A stretch of DNA of 64,000 nt from Agrypnia vestita (GCA_016648135.1 JADDOH010023167.1:310001-374000); one strand, 5' to 3'; counted from the first letter of the stretch, positions 46,096-57,410 are shown. Translations and numbers: made by a program. The notes: generated by a model not told the origin, from the sequence alone.

Positions 46096-46760
46096 TGTAA
46101 CATGATAATACAATTAGGAGAAATTTACGCATGGTTGGAATCCCTCGCAATGTCACAAAACTATCGAAACTTCTAGGACTTTTCACTATATACCATACTC
46201 TAGAAGTAGCTACAACATTCGAGGAACGTCTAGGATAGCCCAAAAGCGACGAGAACCTTCTCTAAAATACTAGAATAATCTAGAAAGTACGATAAAACCA
46301 GCGTTTGCAGGAATAAATAGCGGAACTACGCCACAGAGGGTTATTGTTGTATTTTGATAGTTCTTTGAGAGGCAAGGCCAGGGTGGCCAGTCGTAAGATT
46401 ATCGTAGCGATAAATACAGCGAAATAATGAAGCGGAGTACCTTAGTGGCGAAATAAATCAAAGCGACTTCTATGTATGAATTAAATATTCTACGAGCGAT
46501 AAATACGTGTTACCCAGCGACAAAAACGAGTTCAAATACAAGTGATATTGCGAAAGAGTGTAGATTAAAGAATAGCGTTTAGGTAAATTCGTGTTAAGTG
46601 TCTTTGTGCATTGATTAATTAATAAATCGCTAATTAATTTTCAGTGTTTTCAATGTATGTTAAATTTAATTATATTGATTTGTTACTTACTTTTTACAAT
46701 CGTTTAATTCATTTTTAATTATTTAAAAATAAACATTTCTCGTTGTCATTGCGTGATCTT
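46096..46760 (+). promoter_or_regulatory. Heat-shock-element-rich promoter-like region, possible solo LTR
   Basis: Between 46160 and 46290 several strings fit alternating GAA/TTC heat-shock factor sites: CGAAACTTCTAG, TCTAGAAG, GAGAACCTTCTC, CTAGAATAATCTAGAAAG. A TATA-like GGAATAAATAG follows at about 46310, then a 300-bp leader-like A+T-rich sequence and an AATAAA at 46727. A TGTAACA start at 46096 is compatible with a long terminal repeat. The 3' boundary and target duplication are not visible, so a cellular or transposon heat-shock promoter is equally possible. Confidence 0.35.
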
Positions 46761-47446
46761 TAATTCCTGAATTGATGATCAATCCCCGTGAGTCAAGCGT
46801 TTTTTTTTTTTCATTTCTTACCCTATTCTTGATGGAATCACGTCACCGAATTCACCGCGGCTACTGGAAATAGTGGAAATGCGATTATGGAGAGACTCTC
46901 CCGGCTTCATGTGAATGTGACCGAAAATAATTGAGGACGCGAGAAAAAACTGTAGGGCCGAGATAGAAGATAAACGAAATGAAATTGGCTCAGCAAAAAA
47001 GGCTCATGAATTTTTCCAGCGACCTCTGGAATTCTCGCAAATTATTTTGGACTCCGATTGGTTAACTTTTTTTATTTTTGTTACTAACCAAATATTCTGA
47101 AATTGTAAGGATCTTTCACACTCGGTGAAGAGGTGAGTGCTATTTGTATCTTCTTCTTAGTGTTCTGTTTTTCATGTTCATATTTCGCCATTTTTTTTTC
47201 GATTCCTTGGAGTCTACGATACTCTGATTACTCTACATATAGCTAATCAAATGCTAAAAGTGCATTTATTATAATAAGCATCGGAGTGTTTATATCAACT
47301 CGCTTGCCCCGGTCCAAAATACTGGACTTCGAGGAGATCCCTTTAAACCAAAAATGTGGATTTGAGATCGAGCGTGAAAAACCTTATATTATGTTATTAA
47401 TTTTAATTAATTTAGAATTTTTTATAAACCACTTGGAGTAACTTTA
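46761..47446. other. Unassigned stretch
   Basis: GC-richer around 46850-46930, with no supported frame or repeat. Confidence 0.45.
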
Positions 47447-47486
47447 CATCTACTGGTTTCGATACTACTGTATCTTCGTCAGGACG
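47447..47486 (-). ncRNA. Hammerhead ribozyme motif, three-stem fold
   Basis: On the minus strand C3 is at 47482. CTGACGA (47482-47476) is followed by one extra A, then stem II GATAC/GTATC around an AGTA loop (47474-47461), GAAA (47460-47457), and stem III ACC/AGT (two Watson-Crick pairs and a C.A) with no loop. H17 is A at 47451. Stem I can form four pairs, CGTC (47486-47483) with GATG (47450-47447), one of them G-U. All core nucleotides CTGANGA and GAA are present. The loopless stem III suits dimeric hammerheads described in Penelope-like elements. Cleavage is predicted after A47451 but untested. Confidence 0.55.
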
Positions 47487-48279
47487 GACGCATACAAACT
47501 ATCCATTACTTATTTTAGTAAACAAATTAATTTTTGAACGGGGACATGGCTACAGTAATGATGGAGGTAATTGACACGTAGACACCCAAACGAGTAATGT
47601 ATCAAATAAGGGGTTATTCATAAAGTTCAACTGGTTATTAATTCTATTGGCTTTAGTGTTCAGGCATTTCTTGATTTCTTATATTTCTAAGTTATCCAAT
47701 TTAAGGCGTCTATTATTTACGTGGAGAGTCTCAATACCGTTTTCTATTTTAAACGTGTGGCCTGTTTCCAAACGTTGGTTCGCGAATTCCAAGAAGGCAC
47801 TATTATTGAGACATCTTAAACGTTCCCTCTCTTAACATTAAAACCATTTATCACAATTTATCGGTAATAAATTATTACCTTTGTACATCTACATAGAAAA
47901 TAATGTAGTTATTGGTTTTTTTGTCTTGTTAAAACTGTGTGCGCGTCAAATTTTATGTGCGCTGTGTTGGCAAGTCAACAATGGTTACAAATAGTGAAGT
48001 AATTCATTATCGATTGCGCTGGTATTCTGCTATCGTTATCAGTATTTCCGATAAAACTGTGTATTCATTATTTTATCACCTGCATCAGCGATTTTTCGGA
48101 AAAAACATGCTCGCTTCACAATCGACGATACTGAATTTTAGATAGATATTAGTCCAGGAGTTTATTGTACGAGATATAAACTCATAATGACATTCTGACG
48201 TCATGTTTATTGTATACCTTTAAAAAATGTATCCAGCGATATTACTGTACGTTGTCTTTATTGCCGATAAGTAAAATAG
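47487..48279. other. Unassigned stretch
   Basis: Two 60-68 codon frames (47647 and 47939) have no recognisable domain. No gene is called. Confidence 0.4.
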
Positions 48280-48440
48280 TGAAGTAGGGTATTTTGAATA
48301 TTATGTTTTGAAATTTTTATGGTCTTATATGTAGATTTTTTTATATTGATTGAATACGTAATAGAAAATATGATGAAAGATAAAATTGAATATTATGTTT
48401 GGAAATTTAATGGTCTTATGAGTACCTACAAAATTTTTCC
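48280..48440. repeat. Imperfect direct repeat, about 113-bp spacing
   Basis: TTGAATATTATGTTT(T/G)GAAATTT.ATGGTCTTAT occurs at about 48294 and 48387. Confidence 0.6.
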
Positions 48441-48756
48441 TAATGGCAAATATTTTATATTGCCCATCTCTTATCTATAGTTTTGATACAGAAAAAAATA
48501 TGTTAAAAATGTAAAAACTGACGTCTTGCGATAATTATAATACTTATAACTTATATAAAAATAACAAATCAGAAAAAATTTATAATTGAAAGCAGAAAAC
48601 ATATGTACCAACACCTGCTAGACACATATAATCATGCAATTTTTTTTAGTGCATATCTATACCTTGTACCTGTACTCCTTCTCTATACACGAGTCTTCTG
48701 ACTCTCATAGAGACAGTAAAATAAATATTTCCTACATTTGAAATGTTACGAAAAAT

Positions 48757-49235
48757 AACGTCAAATTGAGATATTTGGCGATAAAACTTCACTATGAAAA
48801 TTATCGGTGTATCGTTGATACCGTGGAAAACATTTATCTTAGTTTACAATAAAACTCATATTGACGAGTATTACGTGTTACGTGACTGAAATCAGTTTAT
48901 TTTATTATTTTAAATTATTTTGGGCTATTTTCTCTATAAATTCGCACTAAAGAAACCGAAAAATTAACATTTGTACTCTAGTTTTAACGTCAAATTAGGA
49001 ACTTGAGTTTTAACGTCAAATCGAGATATTTAACAATAAACTTTAAGATGAAAATTACAAGTGCAACGATGAAACTGAAGAACACATGTATCTTAATTTA
49101 CTACAAAACGAGTTATGTTACGTGGCTGGAATCAGAAATGGGTTTATTTTATTATTTTAAATTATTTAGGGCTATTTTCTGTACAAATTCGCACCAAAGA
49201 AACATTTCTACTCAATATTTTAGTTTACTTTAAAC
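48757..49235. repeat. Old tandem duplication, 255-bp period
   Basis: AACGTCAAAT(T/C)GAGATATTT, the ATGTTACGTG.CTG(A/G)AATCAG segment and TTTATTTTATTATTTTAAAT recur 255 bp apart (48757 and 49012) with many substitutions. A third start appears near 49230. The 76-codon frame here lies inside the repeat. Confidence 0.65.
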
Positions 49236-50654
49236 GTCAGATGATACCTTGACATTCCGTGTCTAAATCACTCAAGTGTCATTTTAGATGTTAAAATAGA
49301 TTTATGGAAATGATTATTATTTCCACTGCATTCTAATCTCATCATTAAGGATACAGGATAGTAATAGTATATAATTTACTATGTTTTAGAAGTTAATGTA
49401 TTGCTATTCGTTCGTGAAGTAGTTAATCCAAGCGGGATGTACGATACGAAGTTTATGCTGCTGCGCCGGATGCCTGTGGTTCTGCAGCCCTGGAATACCC
49501 CGAGAGCCTCATAATAGAAGGTTGTTGTATTTTAACAGGTGCCTTCCTACCCCAGGCACGGCAGGTATACGGACAATAGGGTTACGCAACACAACGTTGC
49601 CCGTTAAGAGTTTAACCTTTTTGTGTTGACTTTAAAAGTAATTTATTTTAAAATATATTCAACGTAAACTCGCTATCAATGTGAACAAAATTTTATTTTG
49701 AGATATATCGAAAGTATGTTTAACAAAAAGTAATTATAATAAAACTATTTTATTGAATACGAATATCAAACGATTTTTTTTAAAGGAATTGCATACAGTG
49801 TTAATTTATATACCTCGTTTTTTTATTGTTTCTGATGTTGTTATTTTTGCTATATATATATTTATTTTTTTATCCTATGAGCTAATCGGTGCTGCATCCG
49901 AGGACCGTTTGCGAAGAATGTTTCTTTCTTTGTCTTTCACTTACATAAAATCGGTCGGTTTGTTGAATGTCAGTTGACTGCTTTACTAAGATGAATGAAT
50001 AAGTCAAGAGAACTAATAACAATTCGGAAACAATTTCTGAAATGAGAAATGTGATCTCTTGCTACTCATTTTATAGGGAAATATGCAGTAGAAAGACGTT
50101 GACTCTAAAAGTGGATCAATGTTCAAAATGTCTGCGATTCTAGTGTAATCTTAATAATTCGGAAAAATGTCATATAAACTCCTTCCAAAAATACAGATAT
50201 CTCATTACCAAAGTTAGAAGCATCAGCATTGTGTGACAGGTATTAAAAAAAATAACCCATAAAAACCCATAAAAACATAAAAAAGTTTTTATTATACTAC
50301 ATTTCTTTGTAAAATATAACAACAATTAAAGACGAATTAAAACATATAATATAACACTAAACTTACAGTAATTTAATATATTTCTAAAATGTCAGATGTT
50401 TTGAGCTTTGATAAGACACCTCATGCTTTGAAGATTAAATTCTAAAAACATTTGTCAGTCAATCTAGATTTTCGACATTCGTAGTGAAGTACCTATGTAC
50501 CTATGTTTACCGACGGAGTAATTCAAATTTAGAAAATATTCCGCGACGTTATCGGGCCGCCGTTGCTAATCAAACTTTTCTAATGATTCCAATTTGAAAA
50601 ACCAATAAATTTTCTAAAAATCCGAAATTATACTATAATTATTATTTTTTTTTA
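49236..50654. other. Unassigned stretch with a GC-richer patch
   Basis: The patch at 49435-49610 is GC-richer (CTGCTGCGCCGGATGCCTG) with no recognised frame. The remainder is A+T-rich. No gene is supported. Confidence 0.4.
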
Positions 50655-50815
50655 ACGAAAATTTGATAGATCTTCTTGATCGTCGCCACGAGTCTACTTG
50701 CCAAGTTTCAGCTCGATTGGATCACGGGAAAAGGGTTAAAAATCGATCCAAAGTTTTTTTTGACGGCAAGCCGGAAAGCAAGCAAGCAGACGCCACGCGT
50801 TAATATAAAGGGAGT
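50655..50815 (+). repeat. Dispersed repeat, partner of 16945-17155
   Basis: It shares TTTGATAGATCTTCTTGATC and a long block through AAAATCGATCCAAAG with the inverted copy. It ends CGCCACGCGTTAATATAAAG. Confidence 0.6.
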
Positions 50816-50884
50816 AAAAATACAACTCACTTATGAAACAAGGTGTGCAAATTAAACATATACCTATACAACTTCCAAAAATTT

Positions 50885-51035
50885 GATAGATGTGGGAGAA
50901 ACCCTACATTGCGTAAAGTAATCACTTAATCCAGCCGTACGATAGGTCTTAAATCCTTTGAAAATCCAAAAAGACCTCCACATCCCGTACAAAAATAGCT
51001 CCTCTGCGCGACATCTATAATACATCTTAAGAAGT
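50885..51035. repeat. Family B fragment
   Basis: GTAATCACTTAATCCAGCC, AAAAGACCTCCACAT and CGCGACATCTATAATACATC match the inverted order of family B at 37735. Confidence 0.5.
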
Positions 51036-51071
51036 GTCGTGTTTAAAATATATTATTTTGTGTATGCTACG

Positions 51072-51287
51072 ATGCCAAATCGAGTGCGCGATCCCGCACG
51101 GCTTACAGGGAACATCGCTCCACGGCTTTGCATAAAAGTCTGGAATCAGTATGCAAAGGAGTCCAAAACAGTTCGTTTATTAGAATGTCTCCGAGCAGAA
51201 GAGGTAAAACTTTTAAGTACATACTTCGCAGACTGTCTGACTGACTGTTTGAGGAGAGCAAACAAAGCGTTTGAGGGATTGATTTAA
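51072..51287 (+). other. Unrecognised 71-codon open frame
   Basis: ATG at 51072 opens MPNRVRDPARLTGNIAPRL and the frame closes at 51287. It is hydrophilic with balanced composition, more protein-like than most short frames here. It directly follows a family B fragment. No motif is recognised; it could be a transposon-derived fragment or chance. Confidence 0.2.
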
Positions 51288-52284
51288 ACTTGGCATTCGA
51301 GGGAATTGTAACTAGCTATCATCAATAACGGAGTCTTAGAGTCAACACCATAATATTTATGTTGATGAGAATCAAAACATGCCGGCGCTCCCGCGGAGTC
51401 GATGCACGTGTGTGTGTGCCCGCACACACTCGTACCGAAATAACAAGACTGCATATTCCGTACGGATAATGCGCAGAACCATCGTACCATCAAACCGAGC
51501 TCAGTTGAACAGAGATGCGGTGGTTTATGTAATTTAGGTCTTATACTACACGTGATTTTCGCAATCAATATAGAATAACTAGTAGAACGAAATTTATTAC
51601 CACGTAAATCAAAAAAAAATTGAAGACATGCTTTTATACGCTCTCTTTGTCGATTACGATTACGAATGTATTCGTAATCGATTTTTTAACATCCCCCATG
51701 CAGTATTGAAATATTAAACACGTTGTTTTAAAGTTAAAACAAATTTTTGAACGACGTGTTCTCCAGCTGTCTCTGCGGCTTTTGCTTGTAAGTGACTTGA
51801 TTATTAATTTTAATCGAAATAGTGACCAAATCATGTCGAAAATGATTTAAAAATGTACAATCATCCACTTTACGCAAATTTAAAAATCAATTACAAAATT
51901 CAACCACAACAAACAAATAACAGACAAACACGCAAAATGTACCTTTTTTAACCTATTTTGTATAAAGAGAACTTAAATTTCATGCAGGTAACACATTGTA
52001 TTAGGGTATATTTACATGTAGCTGAGTGAGTGTAGACGATGAATAATTTTTTTAACCTATTTGTAAGAAATGTACTTTTTTAAACCTATTTTGTATAAAA
52101 TGTATTTTGTATAAAATGTACTTTCATGTAAGTAAGTCATAATTGCAAACTTTGCCTGTCTCAACACAGAGCTCTATAGTGAGACAGGCATAGTAAAATC
52201 AAACCTTACCAATGTATATAAGTAAAGCAATGAAATAAATGAAAAATGAAATGAAAAAAAGCATGTAAAAATGGTAATAGTATT
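51288..52284. other. Unassigned stretch
   Basis: GC-richer around 51380-51520 with no supported frame. The repeat TTTTAACCTATTTTGTATAAA recurs at about 51947 and 52079. Confidence 0.45.
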
Positions 52285-53027
52285 CAGAGTGTAAAAGAGT
52301 TAGTCCATACTATTTTTAAAGATAGATTATTGTCTAAATAGTGAGTCGAAAATATTTCAAAGCCAGTGTCCTAATATCAACAATTATGGAGATAGGCGAC
52401 TTAAAGTTTACATTTTATTTAAATATTTATGACTAATTAATAATTTTAATTTAATAATTTTAATTTTCTTTTAACTTAATTATTTAAAAAATCTAAATAT
52501 TAAAAAAGCAATTTTTTATTTTATTTTATAATAATGTAATCAGCTAGCACTAATTTTGAAAACGGGATTAAATTGTTATAAATTCTAGGAAGTGACGGAC
52601 GGACAGACAGACAGCGAAATTATACTTTCAAAATAGATAAAATCTAGTCGAAAATGTTTGAACAGCAATCTCCTAATATTATTATCAATAATTATAGAGA
52701 TATGCGACTTCAAAGTTTGCATTTTTCTTCAATATTTCTTACTTAATTAATGTAAAATATTGGACCACTTTAATATTATATTATTTGTCTTGTAAAGCCT
52801 ATGAATTTTCGATATTTCATAGCTTACCCAAATTACAATTTCAGGGATAACAGAAGCTACGTGAGAAATATTGAAAAAAAAGTGCAAACAACGATAGCGC
52901 GTACCTCCAAGAATATTGATATTATTAATAAAGACATTGTTGCTTAAACATTTTCGGCTCACAATTCAGGCAGGAATTATTCTGTAAAGTTTTATGGACT
53001 AGCTCTGTTACATAAACTCTGTATATA
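52285..53027. mobile_element. Family A element, divergent
   Basis: Left end CAGAGTGTAAAAGAGTTAGT, inner GAGTCGAAAATATTTC, a second GTCGAAAATGTTTGAACAGC at 52648 indicating duplication or nesting, and right end GGACTAGCTCTGTTACATAA. GGACGGACAGACAGACAGCG at 52589 is a short insert related to 5831 and 57450. Confidence 0.55.
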
Positions 53028-53268
53028 ATGATTCAGTTTTTACCTAAACGCATTTATATTGATAAAATATTATTTTAATATTCTTTTATGTTATCTTATA
53101 TCGCCAGAATGATCGCCGACCTGCGATAGGAGTTGGCACCATAAGAAGAAGATATGATATAAATTACATTCGTAAATGAAAAACAATGGACAGAGAAAAA
53201 TGGGAGAAAGTAAGTGAGGCTTTTATCCAGCATTGGATTAAAAAGAGCTGATAACGATGATGATATTA

Positions 53269-53365
53269 CAGTAGAGACTCGATTATCCCGACCTCAGTTA
53301 TCCGGATTTTTGATTATTGGAATGCCTTACGACAACAATTAGTCCGGTTAATCGAATCTCTACTG
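53269..53365. mobile_element. pogo/Tigger-like MITE
   Basis: A 97-bp element with terminal inverted repeats CAGTAGAGACTCGATTATCC and the inverted CAGTAGAGATTCGATTAACC, flanked by TA on both sides (53267-53268 and 53366-53367). The CAGT...TCGATTA terminus and TA target are characteristic of the pogo branch of Tc1/mariner. No coding sequence. Confidence 0.85.
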
Positions 53366-53401
53366 TATTCACGTTTCCAGAATGTATCCTATAACGTTAC
53401 G

Positions 53402-53490
53402 TTTAAAGTCGTAAGCCCCAAAAAGACTTCCATACTTACTTTCCCATATAAAAAATAGCTTCGTCTCTATGCGACATCTTTAATATATCC
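53402..53490. repeat. Family B fragment
   Basis: CCCAAAAAGACTTCCATAC, ACTTTCCCATATAAAAAATA and CTTCGTCTCTATGCGACATC identify it. Orientation is opposite to the copy at 37735. Confidence 0.55.
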
Positions 53491-54112
53491 TGATTAATGA
53501 TGTCAACCTGAGGATGAAATCCAGTATTGTGTTCTTGAAAAATTTGAACACAATCAAAATATTCCGTGTTACATCAAAGAGCATCAATACAAAAGATAAG
53601 ACGAGTATACTTGCCAGTAGTAAAAATACTCAACAACGATTCCATTTCATTTGATTTTTTACCGGCAATAAAGACAATTTACTCTACTATAAGTATATAG
53701 ATGTGACGCACGCATCTATATATTTTTACTAACCATAACTTAAACTAAAATTCTGTGACCTGTATTGCGGTAGACCAATATTTTTGTTTGATAAATAATA
53801 TTATGAAATTATAGTAGCGTAATATGCAAAATATAATATTTATGTCAAAATATACCAACAATTAAAATTACTGTTCTGCGGTTAATATTGTAGGTAAATG
53901 TAAATTACGTGTATGTAAATTTTGTTTGTGATGTTTTAATAATGAGGTGTGTGAATACCACTAAATTTGTATCATATAATAATAGATAATAATAATCCTC
54001 ACATTCTAGCTTGAAATTCCTTCAGCTAAAACGCTCGACGGCGGTATTATAATGAAATATAAAAAATAACAAGACACACTTTGTATTTATTTACCAATAA
54101 TTTGTTTAAATA
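53491..54112. other. A+T-rich stretch, no gene seen
   Basis: No supported feature. Confidence 0.5.
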
Positions 54113-54150
54113 TCAACATCTTTTGGGGCCAATGGTCCCTCCATCAGGAT
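54113..54150 (-). ncRNA. Hammerhead-like motif, degraded
   Basis: The minus strand has CCTGATGG (A9 changed to G), stem II GGGACC/GGCCCC around ATT, then AAAAGATGTT where GAAACATGTT is expected. It belongs to the same family as 54469 and 54732. Confidence 0.45.
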
Positions 54151-54468
54151 ACAATATATTTATTTGTAAATTGATTTGTAATGATTTTTATATAAGAAAA
54201 ACGTGTCGAAATAAGTGTAAGGGACACTCGAGGTACTAGATTCGTAATAACTTTTCTGAATTTAGTAGTCATCTTTTGGAAACATACCATTATTTTGATG
54301 TTAACAAAGGATGAGAATTTTACATTTAAATAATATTGAATTACAGATACTATAATTAATAAAATTAATAAAAATTTACTCTGTTTCATCACATCACATA
54401 TCGTCACACAACACATCACAAAATTAATAAAAATGTACTTTATTATTATCACAAATATATTGGAAATA
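54151..54468. other. A+T-rich stretch between hammerhead-like motifs
   Basis: A 119-codon minus-strand frame (54144-54503) overlaps two hammerhead-like motifs and is hydrophobic and low in complexity. I do not call it a gene. AAATTAATAAAAAT(T/G)TACTTT occurs twice, near 54359 and 54421. Confidence 0.4.
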
Positions 54469-54786
54469 ACAACTTGTTTCATGGCCAACGGCCCCTTCAT
54501 CAACCATTTTGCTCTTTTTGAAGAAGGATTACAGATTACTTAGAATGTTTGGAAATTAGATAACAAGTTTATAGTAAATTGAATATTGAAAATGGCGAAG
54601 TCCTTTTTGCTTAAAGTTACCTTTAAAGATTTGTTTTCACATTAGTACTTATTTGGTTATTGATCTCCAATATATATATATATATATATTTATTTTTTTA
54701 TTTTGTCAATGTCTATACATCGATGTTGTAACCTGATGAAGGGGCCATTGGTCCAGAAACATGTTAATGTTTCAATAATTATTTCA
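54469..54786. mobile_element. Penelope-like foldback with two hammerhead-like motifs
   Basis: A minus-strand motif (54505-54469) and a plus-strand motif (54732-54767) face each other over about 230 bp. The plus copy has an intact core: CTGATGA, extra A, stem II GGGGCC/GGTCCA around ATT (five of six pairs, one G-U), GAAA, then the palindrome ACATGT as loopless stem III. The minus copy has T for C3, then GGCC/GGCC and GAAAC. Neither forms a good stem I. The spacer shares AATTGAATATTGAAAATGG and GTCCTTTTTGC with the element at 650-1203. Confidence 0.6.
54502..54525 (+). other. Recurring coding-like block
   Basis: It reads NHFALFEE in frame, followed by GLQIT and a stop. It overlaps the edge of the minus-strand hammerhead-like motif and matches blocks at 1220, 7767 and 54821. 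Confidence 0.4.
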
Positions 54787-54820
54787 TACTGGTGTGTTCT
54801 TGATTATATTAAATAAATTA

Positions 54821-54850
54821 CCACAAAGTCATTTTGCAGTAATTGAAGAA
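54821..54850 (+). other. Recurring coding-like block in an open frame
   Basis: It reads PQSHFAVIEE and lies about 55 bases after the plus-strand hammerhead-like motif. It is part of a frame open from about 54794 to 55093 (about 99 codons), the longest context for this block. The rest of that frame matches no family I recognise. Confidence 0.4.
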
Positions 54851-55612
54851 AACATAAAAATATTTATTATTTCTCTACAGACTTGTTACGCTAGCTTTCG
54901 ACTAGTAATGATGATGAAAAAATCACTCCGAGCTTCTGACGCATTCCTGACATTATTTATTTTACTTCTGTCAGATCACGCATCCATTTCATTGTATATT
55001 TATTTGAAGATACCAGATTATACATGGTCCAAAAGGGCTTCTAGCATCGTCCACAGCTTGTATCCGGCATTCTTTCGTGAAACATTTCTATAATTTATAT
55101 TGTGGTCCCAATACTATTTTTAAAAAATTATACAGCACATGCTTACGTGTATTATTTTATACTATATGTGGGGGATATAATACGTATTAATTTATAGGAA
55201 ATATAATTTTGTAAGGGATAGATACATAGAATCTAGAATGCAGTGCCTACATTTTAAATTAGTAACCCTCGTTGACTGCATTAAACACATTTCTTTAATT
55301 TTCTTGGATATTGCTGCCTTTGCTACATATTATACCCCACATTAAAAGATAATATTTCATGTACTCTTACGTGTTATACTTTCTATCATGATATACAATA
55401 TCACATTTATCAGGGTTTATTCATTATTTATTATATATTCTTTCATTATTATTAATTTATTGTAAAAAATCTTTTGCGTAATTATATAATATTCAAAATG
55501 TTCACAAAATATTCATACTTTGTACTCTAATGCCACTCTAGGACCATCTATTAGGGTTACTGGTGACCTTTTGACGTTATGTTTGTTAAAAAATATAAAA
55601 TAAAATAAAAAA
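54851..55612. other. Remainder of an open frame, then A+T-rich sequence
   Basis: The open frame ends at 55093 with no recognised domain. After it no feature is seen. Confidence 0.4.
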
Positions 55613-56345
55613 TAGCTAGTCCTCAACACTGAACAGGTAGATTCCTGCCTAAATTACGAGTCGAAAATGTTGAGACAACAATGTCCTAATATCAATAGTT
55701 ATAGAGAGAAGCGACGTCAAATATTGATTTTGAGAACTGGACTTATATTCTGTAAAACATTAGATTTGTATTATTGTGCGACTGAAATAGCTTACAATTG
55801 TTAGGAACCTAAAGGAGAGAAAGAGAGAGAGGGAAGAAGGTTAAGTGTACATATTTAGTGTAGGTAGTATACATGTATGTGATTGGTGAACCTTATATTG
55901 ACAAATACAGAAATATGTGTGCAAGAATACACATACCTTTCCTTTTCCCTTGTTTCCACGTTTAATATAAGTTTATTTTTGAAAATTGCATTTGAGTTTA
56001 TCATAACAATTCAAAACAGTTATTGTCCTATTATTTGGAACGTTTTTTGAACCTTTTAAAGTGCAGAAATTTGAACAGGATTTTTTTTTGTAAAGTTACA
56101 TTAATTTTATTTGACTTGTATAAAAGCGCATTAATTTTCAATATTCGATATAAGTTCCTTTGACGATATTCCAGATAACGGTTTGCAGAAGATAGATCAG
56201 AAATATTGAGAAAAAAATGCATTGAACTTTGATGTTGCTTATTTCTGTTGACATTTCACCCGAAGTGTGAAGAAAATTTTCTATTCAAAACTAAATAAAG
56301 AAGACTCCTGAAGATTTTGCTACCAGAAACGAGACACCCTATATA
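55613..56345. mobile_element. Family A foldback element
   Basis: Left end AGCTAGTCCTCAACACTG, inner CGAGTCGAAAATGTTGAGAC. The centre right segment is at 56090-56160. The right terminus is the variant TTTGCTACCAGAAACGAGAC. An unrelated AGAGAGAAAGAGAGAG-like purine run (55815-55835) interrupts it. Confidence 0.6.
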
Positions 56346-56409
56346 ATAGGGGGTCAATACATGATTGATGATTGTGACGATACCGCGAACCAATACACCC
56401 GCATATCGG

Positions 56410-56774
56410 ACAAACTATTTTGATAAACAAATAATAAACTTTGTTCATCAATAACTTACTATTCATAAATTGAAAATTATTTACACAATTGTTTATTCCA
56501 GACTCTGTCAAAGTTATAATCTTTTCTCGGCCATGTTGTAGCGAAAATGCCCGAGGGATCGCCTCGGGGTAGCCGCTGTACATAATAATATTAAACTAAA
56601 TCTATTTTTCGAAAAACAATATTTCAGTTTGCCAGAGACAGTCACAATTCCAATAATATCAGAAAAAGTCCTTTTATTTTCGTCCGATAGAATCTCATAA
56701 CCATAAGGGATTACACCACCTTTAGGTGCATTACAAACAGCTTGAAGTTTAATTTGAGTCAGTTCAATAATCAT
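56410..56774 (-). pseudogene. Unrecognised coding-like region split by a frame change
   Basis: From ATG at 56774 the minus strand reads MIIELTQIKLQAVCNAPKGG, VIPYGYEILSDENKRTFSD and on to about 56600. The coding character then appears to shift to another frame that reads AFSLQHGREKIITLTESGIN to about 56480. Both segments have protein-like composition. A frameshifted transposon gene or an exon pair with a tiny intron would explain it. I recognise no family. Confidence 0.3.
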
Positions 56775-57410
56775 TAAAAAATTAAAGTTATAGCAATTTT
56801 AAGCGAGTGTTGGGTGTATTTTTAAACGAATTTCATTATTCTTTTTCGCTTTTCTCGAAACTCATTTTTTGAGACTGGCGGATAAAATATCTAAAAAACT
56901 ATTGGGCCGATTTTGTTCAAATTTCGCACTTACAATTTACAATTTCGATTTGTTTTTGATAAAATTGACGTCTGCTAATTGCGAATTTTTAATGTCGATT
57001 GTTTTTCATTTTATTCAAACCCTGGTGACATGATTATCTCCACCAGCTGCGCATGTCAAGGAGAAGGACTTCTGTGGAAACAGCACGCAGTACCGCCATT
57101 TTGAAATTTTGAAAATACTAAATCTGAACACTATTGATCTCTTTCACGATTTGTCTTTCTATAGATATGAAATTGCTATAAAACAAAAGCTGGTGTTTAG
57201 TCTTCGAAATAATTTATATAATAATAATTGTTATTTAAAAACTATGTTTTTATGGGTTAATCTTTTTAGCTGTAACACGTCAAAAATGACGATACTTTTA
57301 CGATAAGTCGGTCCGTAAAGAATAAGTATTCATTTATTTATAAAAAATTATAATAAATAAAATGAAACAAAAAGTGAAGAAACAAAAAAAAAAACGAAGT
57401 TTTTATAAAT
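56775..57410. other. Unassigned stretch
   Basis: The region at 56880-56990 (ACTATTGGGCCGATTTTGTT) has the look of a dispersed repeat end. A 60-codon frame follows with no domain. Confidence 0.4.

Noticed and set aside
46096..46760. Complete LTR retrotransposon
   Set aside because: No second LTR, primer binding site, gag/pol frame or target duplication is visible.
54144..54503. 119-codon minus-strand frame, the longest in the window
   Set aside because: Hydrophobic A+T-driven composition, and it overlaps two hammerhead-like motifs; no domain.
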